A stretch of DNA of 64,000 bases from Microsyncoccus archaeolyticus (GCA_036987155.1 BTXY01000001.1:1-64000); one strand, 5' to 3'; positions 7,977 through 15,903 are shown, numbered from the stretch's first letter. Notes: generated by a model not told the origin, from the letters alone. Numbers and translations are program-made.

Positions 7977-8774
7977 ATGTACTTATTTGATCCTATTCAG
8001 TTTAAAGAATTTGGTTATGAGTTCTATGAAGGACCTGATTTTTATTACCGTTATCAAACATCTAAAAAATTATTTAAAAAGCATACATATATTCCTTTTG
8101 GACCTAATTGTGAAACAAAACAAGGGTTTTTGAATTTCTTAAAACATACTAATGAATTAGAAAAAATAACCATTGATTTGCCAATGATTTATAATCCAGA
8201 AACAAAACAAGAAGTAATTGAATTATTAAAGAAAAAAGGGTTTAAAAACATTCCATACAATCATCAAGACGAAGAAACTATTATCATTGATAAAAATGAT
8301 TTTAGAATAAACACTAAGCTAAGGAATAAAATTAATCATGGACATAGTGTTTCTCAGATAATAATCAAAGAAAAATTAAATGAGAAAGAATTGAATGATT
8401 TATATAATATTTATTTAATCGCTAGCAAGAGAATTAACTTTGTTCCTAAGAGTATTGACATATTCAAGAAAATGTCTGAATCCTCCCTTGTTTCTTTGTG
8501 TTATAAAAACAATAATTTAATTGGTTTTGTATTTGGGTATGTGTTTAACAAAATATTAATGATTATGTTTACCGCTCAAAGCAACGAGGGCAGGGAATTA
8601 AGAATTGGACACGCAATGCACTATGATTTGTTTGAAAAAGCTTTTAATGAATATAATATTGATTTAATTGATTTCCATGGAGCAAGCAGAACAAAAGACA
8701 GATCCTATACTTCTTTTAAACAAGAGTTTTCTTCTAATTTTGTATCTCTCCCAGGAAGTTTTACTCGCTTTTAA
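7977..8774 (+). CDS. FemAB/GNAT-like aminoacyl- or acyltransferase
   Basis: The 265-residue protein (start taken at the ATG opening MYLFDPIQF; the frame extends 24 codons upstream) has a GNAT-like core. The C-terminal part, LIDFHGASRTKDRSYTSFKQ followed by LPGSF, matches the closing region of FemAB-type peptidoglycan-bridge transferases, and LIGFVFGYVFNKIL is a central GNAT-like strand pair. Related enzymes use aminoacyl-tRNA to build peptidoglycan cross-bridges. It begins 37 nt after the TasA operon and converges with pcm, overlapping it by 14 nt. Family call is moderate; substrate unknown. Confidence 0.6.
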   Translation: MYLFDPIQFKEFGYEFYEGPDFYYRYQTSKKLFKKHTYIPFGPNCETKQGFLNFLKHTNELEKITIDLPMIYNPETKQEVIELLKKKGFKNIPYNHQDEETIIIDKNDFRINTKLRNKINHGHSVSQIIIKEKLNEKELNDLYNIYLIASKRINFVPKSIDIFKKMSESSLVSLCYKNNNLIGFVFGYVFNKILMIMFTAQSNEGRELRIGHAMHYDLFEKAFNEYNIDLIDFHGASRTKDRSYTSFKQEFSSNFVSLPGSFTRF

Positions 8775-9291
8775 TTAAAGGAACGAAAACAAATCCCTCA
8801 TATTTTTCTGTTTTCCCTCCTTTTTGTATTTTTAAGATATTGTTTCCAACAGGAATTACCATTGTTCCTTTGTCTTTTAATTGATTAATCAGTTCTTCTG
8901 GAACCTCTTTAGCTGAAGCTGAAACAAGTATTTTATCAAAAGGAGCTTTACTGGGAAGACCTAATTCTTTTTTTGCTTCAAATATTTTAACGTTTTTAAA
9001 ATCATACTTAGAAATATTATTTCTCCCAAACTCAACTAACTCTGGTATTTTTTCTACTCCCAATACTTTTCCTTTTTCTCCTACAGCTTCTGCAAGTAAT
9101 GCTGTTGTCCAACCAGAACCAGAACCAACATCAAGAATCTTTTCTCCTTTTTTTGGATTTAACAATTTAAGCATAAAAAACACAGTGCTTGGCTGAGATA
9201 TTGTTTGATTAAACCCAATAGGAAGAGGATAGTCCTCATAAGCTTCAGATTCGTATTCTTTTAAAACAAAATCTTTTCTATCTATTTTCAT
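8761..9291 (-). CDS. pcm: Protein-L-isoaspartate O-methyltransferase
   Basis: The SAM-dependent methyltransferase has motif I ILDVGSGSGWTTALLAE (about residue 55), the family-specific PLPIGFNQTISQPSTV stretch before it, and GVEKIPELVEFG as the acidic motif. The family repairs isoaspartyl residues in aged proteins. At 176 residues it is slightly shorter than the usual 200-plus. The start at 9291 (MKIDRKDF) is preferred to one 12 codons upstream because the extra residues are hydrophobic and not family-like. It converges with the FemAB-like gene. Confidence 0.82.
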   Translation of the reverse strand: MKIDRKDFVLKEYESEAYEDYPLPIGFNQTISQPSTVFFMLKLLNPKKGEKILDVGSGSGWTTALLAEAVGEKGKVLGVEKIPELVEFGRNNISKYDFKNVKIFEAKKELGLPSKAPFDKILVSASAKEVPEELINQLKDKGTMVIPVGNNILKIQKGGKTEKYEGFVFVPLIKSE

Positions 9292-9316
9292 TAATTTAAT
9301 AATAGCAGGGAAATAA

Positions 9317-9350
9317 AAAAAGACCAATTATTTTCACTCGTTGGTCTTTT
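9317..9350 (-). terminator. Intrinsic terminator of the small membrane protein gene
   Basis: A 10-bp stem (AAAAGACCAA / TTGGTCTTTT) with a 13-nt loop. Read on the minus strand it is followed by a run of T, and it begins at the stop codon of the gene at 9349. Confidence 0.85.
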
Positions 9351-9726
9351 ACGAGTATTCGTAACGCTGATAGATAATGGAGGCCACGTAAACGGTCCAG
9401 ATAATCCAATAGATTACTCCGAATACAATGGTTATCCAAAACATGGTTTGAGTTAGCCAAGTTGCTTCAATTCCTGCAAGATTTTGAACCCAAGGAAATA
9501 TCAAGCTTGACATTGCCCAATACTGGACTCCAATTCCTGCAAAAGGAATAAATGCAAGGACGCAAGAGAAGGAATAAAGTATTCCCAGGATAATCATGGA
9601 AAATACTCCGTTCAATCCTCCATAGACATAATAGCCAATAGATCCATAAAGGAGAATTAACCAAAATCCTATTTGCATGCTCTTAGTTCCATAACTGGAA
9701 CTCTTTTCAAGGTCCAATGTTGTCAT
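9349..9726 (-). CDS. Four-helix membrane protein, unknown function
   Basis: The 125-residue protein has about four predicted transmembrane helices (near residues 18-38, 40-60, 75-90, 95-118) and a short cytoplasmic N-terminus. No family motif is recognised. It has a full single-gene unit: a consensus promoter, an SD (AGAGGATAAAAATG) and an intrinsic terminator, unlike the tightly packed operons around it. Confidence 0.65.
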   Translation of the reverse strand: MTTLDLEKSSSYGTKSMQIGFWLILLYGSIGYYVYGGLNGVFSMIILGILYSFSCVLAFIPFAGIGVQYWAMSSLIFPWVQNLAGIEATWLTQTMFWITIVFGVIYWIIWTVYVASIIYQRYEYS

Positions 9727-9742
9727 TTTTATCCTCTATTAT

Positions 9743-9770
9743 ATTATAACATATATTATTATATTGTCAA
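9743..9770 (-). promoter_or_regulatory. Consensus sigma-70 promoter for the membrane protein at 9349
   Basis: On the minus strand TTGACA (9770-9765) and TATAAT (9748-9743) are spaced by 16 bp, both perfect consensus hexamers. The start codon is at 9726. Confidence 0.85.
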
Positions 9771-9775
9771 TAGAG

Positions 9776-9804
9776 TTGTTAAAGTGGCTTATTTCTGATA
9801 TGAA
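9776..9804 (+). promoter_or_regulatory. Promoter of the 39-aa ORF
   Basis: TTGTTA (9776-9781) and TATGAA (9799-9804) with a 17-bp spacer. The expected start point (about 9811) coincides with the ATG of the small ORF, implying a leaderless transcript. It overlaps head-to-head with the promoter on the other strand. Confidence 0.5.
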
Positions 9805-9810
9805 TTAAAT

Positions 9811-9930
9811 ATGCTCATTTTACAAGAAAAAACAGTACCAATTCAGGAAAAGATTGCTGAAAAAAGGTTCACAGAAAAAGACGCTCAAAAAAGAGCAGAA
9901 AACTGGTATCAAAAACAAAAAAGACATTAA
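9811..9930 (+). CDS. 39-aa basic helical peptide, unknown
   Basis: The frame MLILQEKTVPIQEK...QKQKRH is highly charged and predicted helical (many Lys, Glu, Gln). It is flanked by a promoter and an intrinsic terminator whose left arm overlaps the stop codon. That gene-like packaging, in a gap otherwise empty on this strand, supports a real small protein. No family is recognised. Confidence 0.5.
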   Translation: MLILQEKTVPIQEKIAEKRFTEKDAQKRAENWYQKQKRH

Positions 9931-9943
9931 TTGTCTTTTTTTT
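9917..9943 (+). terminator. Intrinsic terminator of the 39-aa ORF
   Basis: AAAAAAGACA (9917-9926) pairs with TGTCTTTTTT (9932-9941) around a 5-nt loop and runs into T residues. Confidence 0.75.
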
Positions 9944-9969
9944 AATAAAAAGGAGGACTTTTTGTCCTC
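9944..9969 (-). terminator. Intrinsic terminator of the NodB-fold gene
   Basis: A 6-bp stem GAGGAC / GTCCTC (9953-9958 / 9964-9969) with a T-rich tail on the minus strand. It overlaps the stop codon of the gene at 9968. Confidence 0.75.
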
Positions 9970-10762
9970 ATGTAATCATGTTGAATGTGGTGATCACTGG
10001 CCTTTCTGTCCAGATACCCTGGAAGTCATTGTCCCTTGCGAACTTAGCAATTTCTTCTAGGTTCTCTGCAGGCCATGAATTCTCATCTTGTCCATCAATG
10101 TCGTGGAAGACAAGGATGAGCCACTTCTTTTCGTTCTTTGCTTGAATCATCCAGTCCTTAACCTCTTCTACCGTTGTTTCAGAGGTTACATTGACTGCCT
10201 TGAGCTCGTAGACTTGGTCTTCTGCCAATGGAATGTTGTTTAGACCAGGATTAATGGTCCTATGATAGAGATACTGAGTTGATGTAAGATTAAGTACCTC
10301 TTCATTGTATTTTCCATACGGAGAAGCAAATCCCCAGATGTGAAGGAAATTGCTTTCAAGAGAAGCTCTTGACCCCAAAATCTCTTCGCTTAGCTCAGTT
10401 TCATCAAGGGTAGTCAAATCGCTATACGTTTTGCCTTGCGACCCTATTTCCCAGGCATTATTTTGCAAAGCCCATAGCTCTGTTAAAGTCAAATGTCCTG
10501 GTTGTCCCACAAAGTCAGTTGGAACATATACTGTTCCTGTATACCCATACTTAGTAAGTATTGGGTAAGCTTCACTGTAAGCTGAATGATAAGCTTCATC
10601 AAAAGTAAAGGTTATCATTGGCTGAGTACAGTTACTTACTGGCTCTGCATTGAAATAGGATGGCACGGCAACAACTAGCAGAAGAATTACCACGCCAACA
10701 ATTGGATGTTTAATACACGCGTGGATGGTTCCGCTTGACGGAGTTATTGGAGTGTATCCCAT
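9968..10762 (-). CDS. Membrane-anchored NodB-fold protein (polysaccharide deacetylase-like, metal site altered)
   Basis: The 264-residue protein has one N-terminal transmembrane helix (about residues 20-38) and a NodB domain with ITFTFDEAYHS (motif 1), EIGSQGKTYSDLT (motif 2), GFASPYGKYNEEV (motif 3) and LILVFHDIDG (motif 5). NodB enzymes remove N-acetyl groups from glycans using an Asp-His-His metal site. Here the two His of motif 2 (normally SHxxxH) are Gln and Tyr, and motif 1 is FDE instead of FDD. It may be catalytically altered or a glycan-binding pseudoenzyme. It lies next to a GT2 synthase, suggesting a shared exopolysaccharide role. SD AAAGGTG precedes the ATG. Confidence 0.75.
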   Translation of the reverse strand: MGYTPITPSSGTIHACIKHPIVGVVILLLVVAVPSYFNAEPVSNCTQPMITFTFDEAYHSAYSEAYPILTKYGYTGTVYVPTDFVGQPGHLTLTELWALQNNAWEIGSQGKTYSDLTTLDETELSEEILGSRASLESNFLHIWGFASPYGKYNEEVLNLTSTQYLYHRTINPGLNNIPLAEDQVYELKAVNVTSETTVEEVKDWMIQAKNEKKWLILVFHDIDGQDENSWPAENLEEIAKFARDNDFQGIWTERPVITTFNMIT

Positions 10763-10776
10763 TTTATCACCTTTGA

Positions 10777-10843
10777 AAGAACTAGTTCTTCCCTTAAAAA
10801 TTAGGGGTAATTAAAACATACAATTAAAATATTGATTTGTCAA
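10777..10843 (-). promoter_or_regulatory. Promoter and palindrome upstream of the NodB-fold gene
   Basis: On the minus strand TTGACA (10843-10838) and TATGTT (10820-10815) are 17 bp apart. In the leader, AAGAACTAGTTCTT (10777-10790) is a perfect 14-bp palindrome just before the SD. It could be a repressor site or an mRNA hairpin that controls translation. Confidence 0.65.
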
Positions 10844-10846
10844 TAA

Positions 10847-10876
10847 AAAAAGATGGAGGTAAAAAATCCATCTTTT
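10847..10876 (-). terminator. Intrinsic terminator of the GT2 gene
   Basis: A perfect 10-bp stem AAAAGATGGA / TCCATCTTTT with a 10-nt A-rich loop, overlapping the stop codon of the gene at 10875; T-rich on the minus strand. Confidence 0.75.
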
Positions 10877-11996
10877 AGTGGCCTTTTTCCCAAACTTCTA
10901 GTTTTTTTCCTCTTATCCACTCTTCATAAAGAGCGTAAAAGAATAAACCATAATTAACAAAGGAAATCATCCACAAATATGGGTAATAGATTACGGCTTT
11001 TTTAAAACAACCGCATCTTTTGCCGTTGATTGCAACTACGGTTATGCCTATTACTACCTCTATAATGAAAAATAAAGTAAGAGCCAAAGAGATTTTTCCC
11101 AAACCTGAATTTAAAAGGGACCCAGAAATAAGGAAGTATCCAAATAGTGGTAGAAATGCCAAGGTTAATATACCCATTATCAAGTAAAATAAAATGAAAG
11201 CAGAAAGCTTTAAATTCTTTAAAAGGTCTCCCTTTACCATTGATACGCATTGGAAAAATCCTCTGTACCATCTTAGTACTTGGCCTCTAAACTGTGGCCA
11301 ATTAGAAGGGTCTTTTGGAAAAGATATTGCTTCAGGGATAAACTTAATTTTATACCCAGCAATATGCGCTTTCCATGTTAAAGCCATGTCTTCAGCAATG
11401 TTCCCTTCTGGAAACCTGCCAATTTCATTTAATAGCTTTACATTAAAAGCTGAGAAACAGCCTGATGAAACCATGGGCATCGATACATGTTCTTGGGCTT
11501 TTTTAAATAACCCAATTCCATATAAGTATTCTATTAGTCTGGCTTTTTCCCAAAAGGTTTCTATTACCTGGGGGATAACGAATCCACAAGCAGAAAGAGT
11601 TTTTCTATCAGCTAATGCTGGCAAAATATATTCAATTGCTTTTGGATCAAGGGATGTATCAGCATCAACAGTAACCACTACATCAGTAGTTACAAAATCA
11701 AGAGCATAATTCTGGGCTCTTGATTTAGCTCCAGTGTTCTTTGGGGTCCTAACTACAGTAGTACCCATTGCTCTGCCTATGTCTCCTGTCCAGTCTGAAG
11801 AAGCATCATCAGCAACAATTATCTCAGTAATTGGATATGTTTGCTGCCTCATATTAAGGATTGTTTGACCAATAATTGCTTCCTCATTATATGCTGGAAT
11901 TAGTATTGTTACTGTTGGTTTATAATCTAAATCAACTTCTTTTCTTTTTATTCCTAAAAAGAAAAGGCCTGAATTCTTAAGCTTTTCAGTAAACAT
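10875..11996 (-). CDS. Family 2 membrane glycosyltransferase (processive polysaccharide synthase type)
   Basis: The 373-residue GT2 enzyme has the nucleotide-sugar fold (ILIPAYNEE, near residue 30), the Asp motifs ADDASSDW and VDADTSLDP, the catalytic EDM motif and the QVLRWYRG motif (QxxRW) that marks processive synthases of the cellulose/hyaluronan/PNAG class. About four transmembrane helices close the protein. With the NodB-fold neighbour it resembles a PgaC/PgaB-like exopolysaccharide pair, though they are separated by a terminator and so regulated separately. SD GGAGGTAAAATC before the ATG. Confidence 0.85.
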   Translation of the reverse strand: MFTEKLKNSGLFFLGIKRKEVDLDYKPTVTILIPAYNEEAIIGQTILNMRQQTYPITEIIVADDASSDWTGDIGRAMGTTVVRTPKNTGAKSRAQNYALDFVTTDVVVTVDADTSLDPKAIEYILPALADRKTLSACGFVIPQVIETFWEKARLIEYLYGIGLFKKAQEHVSMPMVSSGCFSAFNVKLLNEIGRFPEGNIAEDMALTWKAHIAGYKIKFIPEAISFPKDPSNWPQFRGQVLRWYRGFFQCVSMVKGDLLKNLKLSAFILFYLIMGILTLAFLPLFGYFLISGSLLNSGLGKISLALTLFFIIEVVIGITVVAINGKRCGCFKKAVIYYPYLWMISFVNYGLFFYALYEEWIRGKKLEVWEKGH

Positions 11997-12104
11997 GATT
12001 TTACCTCCATAAGTGTCAATGAACTTTAATTCAACTATACTTAACCATATTAAAGCGTGGTTGTCAATATAGATATAAAAATACTTTTATGTTAAAATAT
12101 ATTC

Positions 12105-12785
12105 ATGAATAAATTAGTTTTAGTCAGACACGGAGAAAGTGTTTGGAACAAAGAAAACATATTTACAGGATGGGTTGATGTTGAATTGTCAGAAAAGGGG
12201 GTTAGAGAGGCAAAAAAAGCAGGAGAGATGCTAAAAGATTATTCTTTTGACTTAGCTTATACTTCATACCTCAAAAGAGCTCAAAAAACCCTTGAAATTA
12301 TATTGCAAGAACTTAATTTAAATATTCCCATTAAAGAATCTTGGAGATTGAATGAAAGATTTTATGGCGCTCTTCAAGGAAAGAATAAAGACGACATAAA
12401 AAAAGAGTTTGGTGAAGAACAATTCAAGTTATGGAGAAGAAGTTATGAAACAAGACCACCAGCAATAACTAAAGAATATGAAATGTATCCTGGTAATGAT
12501 ATTAAATACAAAGATTTAAATGAAGAAGAACTTCCTTTAACAGAAAGCTTAAAAGACACTGAACAAAGAGTGGTGCCATATTTAGAAGAAGAAATCTTTC
12601 CTAATATTAAACAAGGAAAAAATATTATTATTTCTGCTCATGGAAACAGCATTAGAGCAATAGTTAGAAACTTAGAAAATCTTTCTGGAGAGGAAATAGC
12701 TCAAACAGAAATACCCCTAGGGATTCCTTTGGTTTATGAATTAGATGATTGTCTTAAAGTAATTAAAAAATACTATTTAGAGTAA
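12105..12785 (+). CDS. gpmA: 2,3-bisphosphoglycerate-dependent phosphoglycerate mutase
   Basis: The protein opens with the phospho-histidine motif LVRHGESVWNKENIFTGW and carries the family signature RLNERFYGALQGKNK (about residue 85), RRSYETRPP and the second catalytic His in SAHGNSIRA (about 180). The 226-residue length is normal for the dimeric dPGM type. It interconverts 3- and 2-phosphoglycerate in glycolysis; tpiA lies elsewhere in the window. An AT-rich TAAAAT (12093-12098) is only 6 nt from the ATG, so the mRNA may be leaderless. Confidence 0.92.
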   Translation: MNKLVLVRHGESVWNKENIFTGWVDVELSEKGVREAKKAGEMLKDYSFDLAYTSYLKRAQKTLEIILQELNLNIPIKESWRLNERFYGALQGKNKDDIKKEFGEEQFKLWRRSYETRPPAITKEYEMYPGNDIKYKDLNEEELPLTESLKDTEQRVVPYLEEEIFPNIKQGKNIIISAHGNSIRAIVRNLENLSGEEIAQTEIPLGIPLVYELDDCLKVIKKYYLE

Positions 12786-12787
12786 GC

Positions 12788-12816
12788 TTGCAATTATTTT
12801 AAAAATATTATATGTT
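12788..12816 (+). promoter_or_regulatory. Promoter of the small lipoprotein gene
   Basis: TTGCAA (12788-12793), 17-bp spacer, TATGTT (12811-12816). Downstream, TGTGC-AATAA-GCACA forms a small hairpin before the SD. Confidence 0.55.
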
Positions 12817-12856
12817 TTAAGTGTGCAATAAGCACATTTAAAATTGGGGTGATCTC

Positions 12857-13222
12857 TTGAAAAAAGCAATCTTCCTTATATTAATCATCTTTGTGGCCTT
12901 TCTAATTTCAGCTGGATGCAGCGACAGTGATCAAACATCGACTAGCAATAAAGAGATTAGGGTCATAACAGGCACAGTCAAAGATGTTAGGTTCTTTCCA
13001 GATGGATACGTGAACGAACCAACATATCAAATAATATTCGAGGATGGAAATTGGATTGTAATCGAAGAAACTTCACCAAGTTATTTTTCCGATGGTGCAG
13101 ACGCAATAATTGGAGATGGTTTAAAGCTGAGAACCTTGAAAATAGGCGGAACATACATTATCACTCTTCAAAAATATGATTACAGTTCAATCTGGGAAGT
13201 TACAAACATAGAAAAAGTATAA
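12857..13222 (+). CDS. Small lipoprotein of unknown function
   Basis: The 121-residue protein has a lipoprotein signal peptide with the lipobox LISAGC (Cys near residue 21), a short polar linker rich in Ser/Thr/Asp, then a compact beta-rich domain (GTVKDVRFFPDGY ... YQIIFEDGNWIVIEE) that looks OB-fold-like. The start is TTG, chosen because GGGGTGA lies 4 nt upstream and the signal peptide begins there. It has its own promoter and terminator. No enzymatic motif is seen. Confidence 0.7.
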   Translation: MKKAIFLILIIFVAFLISAGCSDSDQTSTSNKEIRVITGTVKDVRFFPDGYVNEPTYQIIFEDGNWIVIEETSPSYFSDGADAIIGDGLKLRTLKIGGTYIITLQKYDYSSIWEVTNIEKV

Positions 13223-13245
13223 GAGGTAAAATAACCTCTTTTTAT
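13221..13245 (+). terminator. Intrinsic terminator of the lipoprotein gene
   Basis: A 7-bp stem AAGAGGT / ACCTCTT with a 6-nt loop and a TTTT tail, overlapping the stop codon. Confidence 0.8.
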
Positions 13246-13246
13246 A

Positions 13247-13275
13247 TTGACAAAATCATATTTTGTGTTATTAAT
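13247..13275 (+). promoter_or_regulatory. Promoter of galE
   Basis: TTGACA (13247-13252), 17-bp spacer containing TTTTGTGTT, then ATTAAT (13270-13275). The TTTTGTGTT upstream of the -10 is also seen in the promoter at 1371. Confidence 0.6.
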
Positions 13276-13309
13276 TAATCACAATACGTTCATTGAAAAG
13301 TGATGACTT

Positions 13310-14311
13310 ATGAAGGAAGAAGCAGTTTTAGTTACTGGCGGAGCTGGATATATCGGCAGTCACATGGCAAGGCAACTTGTTCAAGACAACGAAACAGTAA
13401 TTGTCTTTGACAATTTAAGTAAGGGCTGGAAAGAACCACTTGAAATTATTGAAAAAGAAGGTAATCTTCAGTTCTATCGTGGAGATTTAAGAATAAAACA
13501 GAACATTAACCGTGTTTTTGAAGAATATTCAATCAAAGAGGTTTATCACTTCGCAGCACTTTGTTCTGTCGACGAGTCAACTAAATACCCCCTTCTTTAT
13601 TTTGAAAATAATGTAACAGGAACAATTCACCTTCTCGAAGCAATGAGAAAGACAAAGCCAAGACTCATTTTCTCATCAACCTGCGCTGTTTACGCAAACA
13701 CAAATAATTTACCAATCAAGGAAACTCATCCTTTAATGGCAATGAGTCCTTATGGAGAATCAAAACTAATAACAGAAAATTTTATTGATTGGTATGGAGA
13801 AACATACGGCATAAAATATGCTATTCTCCGTTACTTCAATGTTTGTGGTGCTGCAGAAGATGGAAAAATAGGGGACTCTAAAAACCCAAGCCTTCTTCTT
13901 GTTCAAAATGCTGTAAGAGGAGCACTAGGAATAGAACCATTCAAGCTTACTTATTCTCCGGTTAACACAAAAGACGGTTCTCCAATAAGAGACTACATTG
14001 ATGTTCTTGATTTAGTTGATGCTCATAAAAAAGCAAATGACTATATCAAAAATAATCCTAGCTGCATTCTTAATATTGGCAATGGCAAGGGATGGTCAGT
14101 CCTAGAGATTGTTAAAGAAGTTGAAAGACACTTTAACAAAAAGCTTGAGAGATCAAAAGGAAAAATCCGTTCTGGAGAAATCCCTGCTATTTATGCAGAC
14201 AATACTAAAGCTAAACAAATTCTTTCCTTGTCACCCAAAAGAAGCATTCATGACAGTATCGAAGAATTAAAGCTTTGGTACAAAAACAAGCCCCATGGGT
14301 ATGATTATTAA
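13310..14311 (+). CDS. galE: UDP-glucose 4-epimerase
   Basis: The extended SDR enzyme has the NAD-binding motif VTGGAGYIGSH (residues 8-18), the FDNLSKGW loop, the YHFAALCSV strand, the SSTCAVY serine strand, the catalytic SPYGESK (YxxxK, about 148) and ILRYFNVCGA. The 333-residue length is normal. It interconverts UDP-glucose and UDP-galactose (or the GlcNAc forms), feeding surface polysaccharide synthesis; galT is at 33.8 kb. It has its own promoter and terminator. Confidence 0.9.
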   Translation: MKEEAVLVTGGAGYIGSHMARQLVQDNETVIVFDNLSKGWKEPLEIIEKEGNLQFYRGDLRIKQNINRVFEEYSIKEVYHFAALCSVDESTKYPLLYFENNVTGTIHLLEAMRKTKPRLIFSSTCAVYANTNNLPIKETHPLMAMSPYGESKLITENFIDWYGETYGIKYAILRYFNVCGAAEDGKIGDSKNPSLLLVQNAVRGALGIEPFKLTYSPVNTKDGSPIRDYIDVLDLVDAHKKANDYIKNNPSCILNIGNGKGWSVLEIVKEVERHFNKKLERSKGKIRSGEIPAIYADNTKAKQILSLSPKRSIHDSIEELKLWYKNKPHGYDY

Positions 14312-14338
14312 AAGACTTAAAATATAGTCTTTTTTTTA
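14310..14338 (+). terminator. Intrinsic terminator of galE
   Basis: An 8-bp stem AAAAGACT / AGTCTTTT with an 8-nt loop and a long T run. Confidence 0.85.
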
Positions 14339-14343
14339 TTATA

Positions 14344-14372
14344 TTGACAATATATTAATTTAATGTTATTAA
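14344..14372 (+). promoter_or_regulatory. Promoter of the membrane protein at 14398
   Basis: TTGACA (14344-14349), 17-bp spacer, TATTAA (14367-14372); SD AAGGTGA follows 12 nt before the ATG. Confidence 0.7.
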
Positions 14373-14397
14373 ATTTAAAGTTCTTAAGGTGAATTAA

Positions 14398-14700
14398 ATG
14401 AAACCATTAGGTGTAATTATCGGCTTATTAATAATAACCTTAAATGGCTTTATTGGAATATGTGATGTGTATATTGGTACAGAATGGATAGTTCTTATAA
14501 TTATCTTTATGGCTTTTGTTAGCTCTGTAAAAATACACAACATAAAAGAAGAACCAAGACAATTCTTACTTCTTCAAATCGTTCTAGTCATCACAATTAC
14601 CGCATTTATAATGTTAATAATGAATTTATTTCAAGCAATATTTGTAGGCATGATGATCTTCGTTGGAGCGTTTATATTTTCTTTCTGCTTAATAGATTGA
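14398..14700 (+). CDS. Small integral membrane protein, unknown
   Basis: The 100-residue protein is almost wholly hydrophobic, with four predicted transmembrane helices and a short polar loop (HNIKEEPRQ) in the middle. No family motif is recognised. It has a strong promoter, a clear SD and an intrinsic terminator, like the other isolated genes of this region. Confidence 0.65.
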   Translation: MKPLGVIIGLLIITLNGFIGICDVYIGTEWIVLIIIFMAFVSSVKIHNIKEEPRQFLLLQIVLVITITAFIMLIMNLFQAIFVGMMIFVGAFIFSFCLID

Positions 14701-14719
14701 ATTACAAACGCTCTTTTTT
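14666..14719 (+). terminator. Intrinsic terminator overlapping the end of the membrane protein gene
   Basis: GAGCGTTT (14666-14673, inside the coding region) pairs perfectly with AAACGCTC (14706-14713), which is followed by six T; the loop is long (32 nt). Confidence 0.55.
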
Positions 14720-14736
14720 ATTATCAATCACTCTGC

Positions 14737-14764
14737 TTGACTGATAAAAACATTGTGTTATAGT
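14737..14764 (+). promoter_or_regulatory. Promoter of hrcA-grpE, apparently leaderless
   Basis: TTGACT (14737-14742), 16-bp spacer, TATAGT (14759-14764). The predicted start point is at or within 2 nt of the ATG at 14772. No CIRCE element is seen here. Confidence 0.6.
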
Positions 14765-14771
14765 TTATTTG

Positions 14772-15461
14772 ATGATTACAGAAAGGCAAAATCAAATACT
14801 AGACTCTTTAATTAGAGAATATATCAAAACAGCAGAACCAGTTGCTTCTGATTTTTTAGCTAAAAAATATGGATTTGGATTGTGTCCTTCAGCTATAAGA
14901 CTTGAGTTGCAAGCCTTATTAAAAGAGGGGTACCTAGAACAGCCTCACACTTCAGCAGGAAGAATACCAACTGACAAGGCATACCGTCTTTTTGTTAATA
15001 ATATTTTACAAAAAGAGAATAAGGAAAAAGAAGAATCAAAAAGAATATACAATGACGAGTTCAAAATAGCAGCAGATTTAACAAGACAATTAGCTGAAGC
15101 TTCTTCTATTTTCTCAATCATGCACTTTTTAAACAAAGAATTATACTGGCAGGCAGGGTGGGAAGAGATATCGAGAGAGCCCGAATTTACTGACCAAATA
15201 TTTTTGTCTGAGTTTGTTAATTTTTTAAATAATTTTGACAAGAATATTAAAAGACTAGAAATGAATACTCCTGTTAATATTTTTATTGGTAAAGAAATTC
15301 CTGCTCCCAAAACAGAAAACCTTAGCTTGATTTGCTCTAAAATCAATATTAATAATTATGATTCTTTAATATTTTTAATTGGTCCTAAAAGAATGAATTA
15401 CGATAAAAATATTCGCTTAATGAATTCTTTGAACAATTTATTAGAAAACCTATATGAATAA
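14772..15461 (+). CDS. hrcA: Heat-inducible transcription repressor HrcA
   Basis: The N-terminal winged helix is diagnostic: ITERQNQILDSLIREYIKTAEPV, continuing with PSAIRLELQALLKEGYLEQPHTSAGRIPTDKAYR; the two halves are separated by SDFLAKKYGFGLC. HrcA binds CIRCE operators and represses chaperone genes, and a CIRCE lies at 16580 before dnaK. At 229 residues it is much shorter than the usual 340, so the central and C-terminal parts are reduced. ATG 14772 is chosen over the TTG one codon upstream. It overlaps grpE by 8 nt. Confidence 0.88.
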   Translation: MITERQNQILDSLIREYIKTAEPVASDFLAKKYGFGLCPSAIRLELQALLKEGYLEQPHTSAGRIPTDKAYRLFVNNILQKENKEKEESKRIYNDEFKIAADLTRQLAEASSIFSIMHFLNKELYWQAGWEEISREPEFTDQIFLSEFVNFLNNFDKNIKRLEMNTPVNIFIGKEIPAPKTENLSLICSKININNYDSLIFLIGPKRMNYDKNIRLMNSLNNLLENLYE

Positions 15462-15903
15462 TGAAGAAATAGAAAAACAATTAGAAGAATGCGAAAACAA
15501 AAAGCAGGAATACTTTTCTGGATGGCAAAGAGAAAAAGCAGATTTTATTAACTACAAAAACAAAGAAGGGGAAAGAATGTCTCATTTAATTGAAATAATT
15601 AAAGAAGATTTGCTTTTAAAAATAATTCCGGTTTTAGACAGCTTTATTCTAGCTGAAAAATCAATTAAGGAAAAAGATAAAAATACTGAAGGATTGTTAT
15701 TAATCAAAAAACAACTGCAAGATATTTTAAAAGCAGAAGGAATAGAAGAAATAGAGTGCGATAAATTCGATCCTTGTTTCCATGAAGCAATAGAAGAATT
15801 AGAAGGGGAGAAAGAATGCATAGAAGAAATAGAAAAAGGATACAAGTATAATGATAAAGTAATCAGGCCAGCAAAAGTTAAGGTTTATAAAAAAGAGGAC
15901 TAA
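15454..15903 (+). CDS. grpE: Nucleotide exchange factor GrpE
   Basis: The 149-residue protein has the N-terminal coiled coil (WQREKADFINYKNKEGER), the dimer-core segment LLLKIIPVLDSFILAEKS and the C-terminal beta domain ending DKVIRPAKVKVYKK, the standard GrpE ending. It releases ADP from DnaK. The short disordered N-terminus is reduced. Translation is probably coupled to hrcA by the overlap. Confidence 0.92.
   Translation: MNNEEIEKQLEECENKKQEYFSGWQREKADFINYKNKEGERMSHLIEIIKEDLLLKIIPVLDSFILAEKSIKEKDKNTEGLLLIKKQLQDILKAEGIEEIECDKFDPCFHEAIEELEGEKECIEEIEKGYKYNDKVIRPAKVKVYKKED

Noticed and set aside
9854..10060. 68-aa plus-strand ORF across two terminators
   Set aside because: It runs through the terminator of the 39-aa ORF and into the antisense of the NodB-fold gene; the 39-aa frame with promoter and terminator is the better reading.
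14700..14771. Possible CIRCE before hrcA (ATCACTCTGC...)
   Set aside because: Only one weak half-site can be aligned and no second arm at 9-nt spacing is found.
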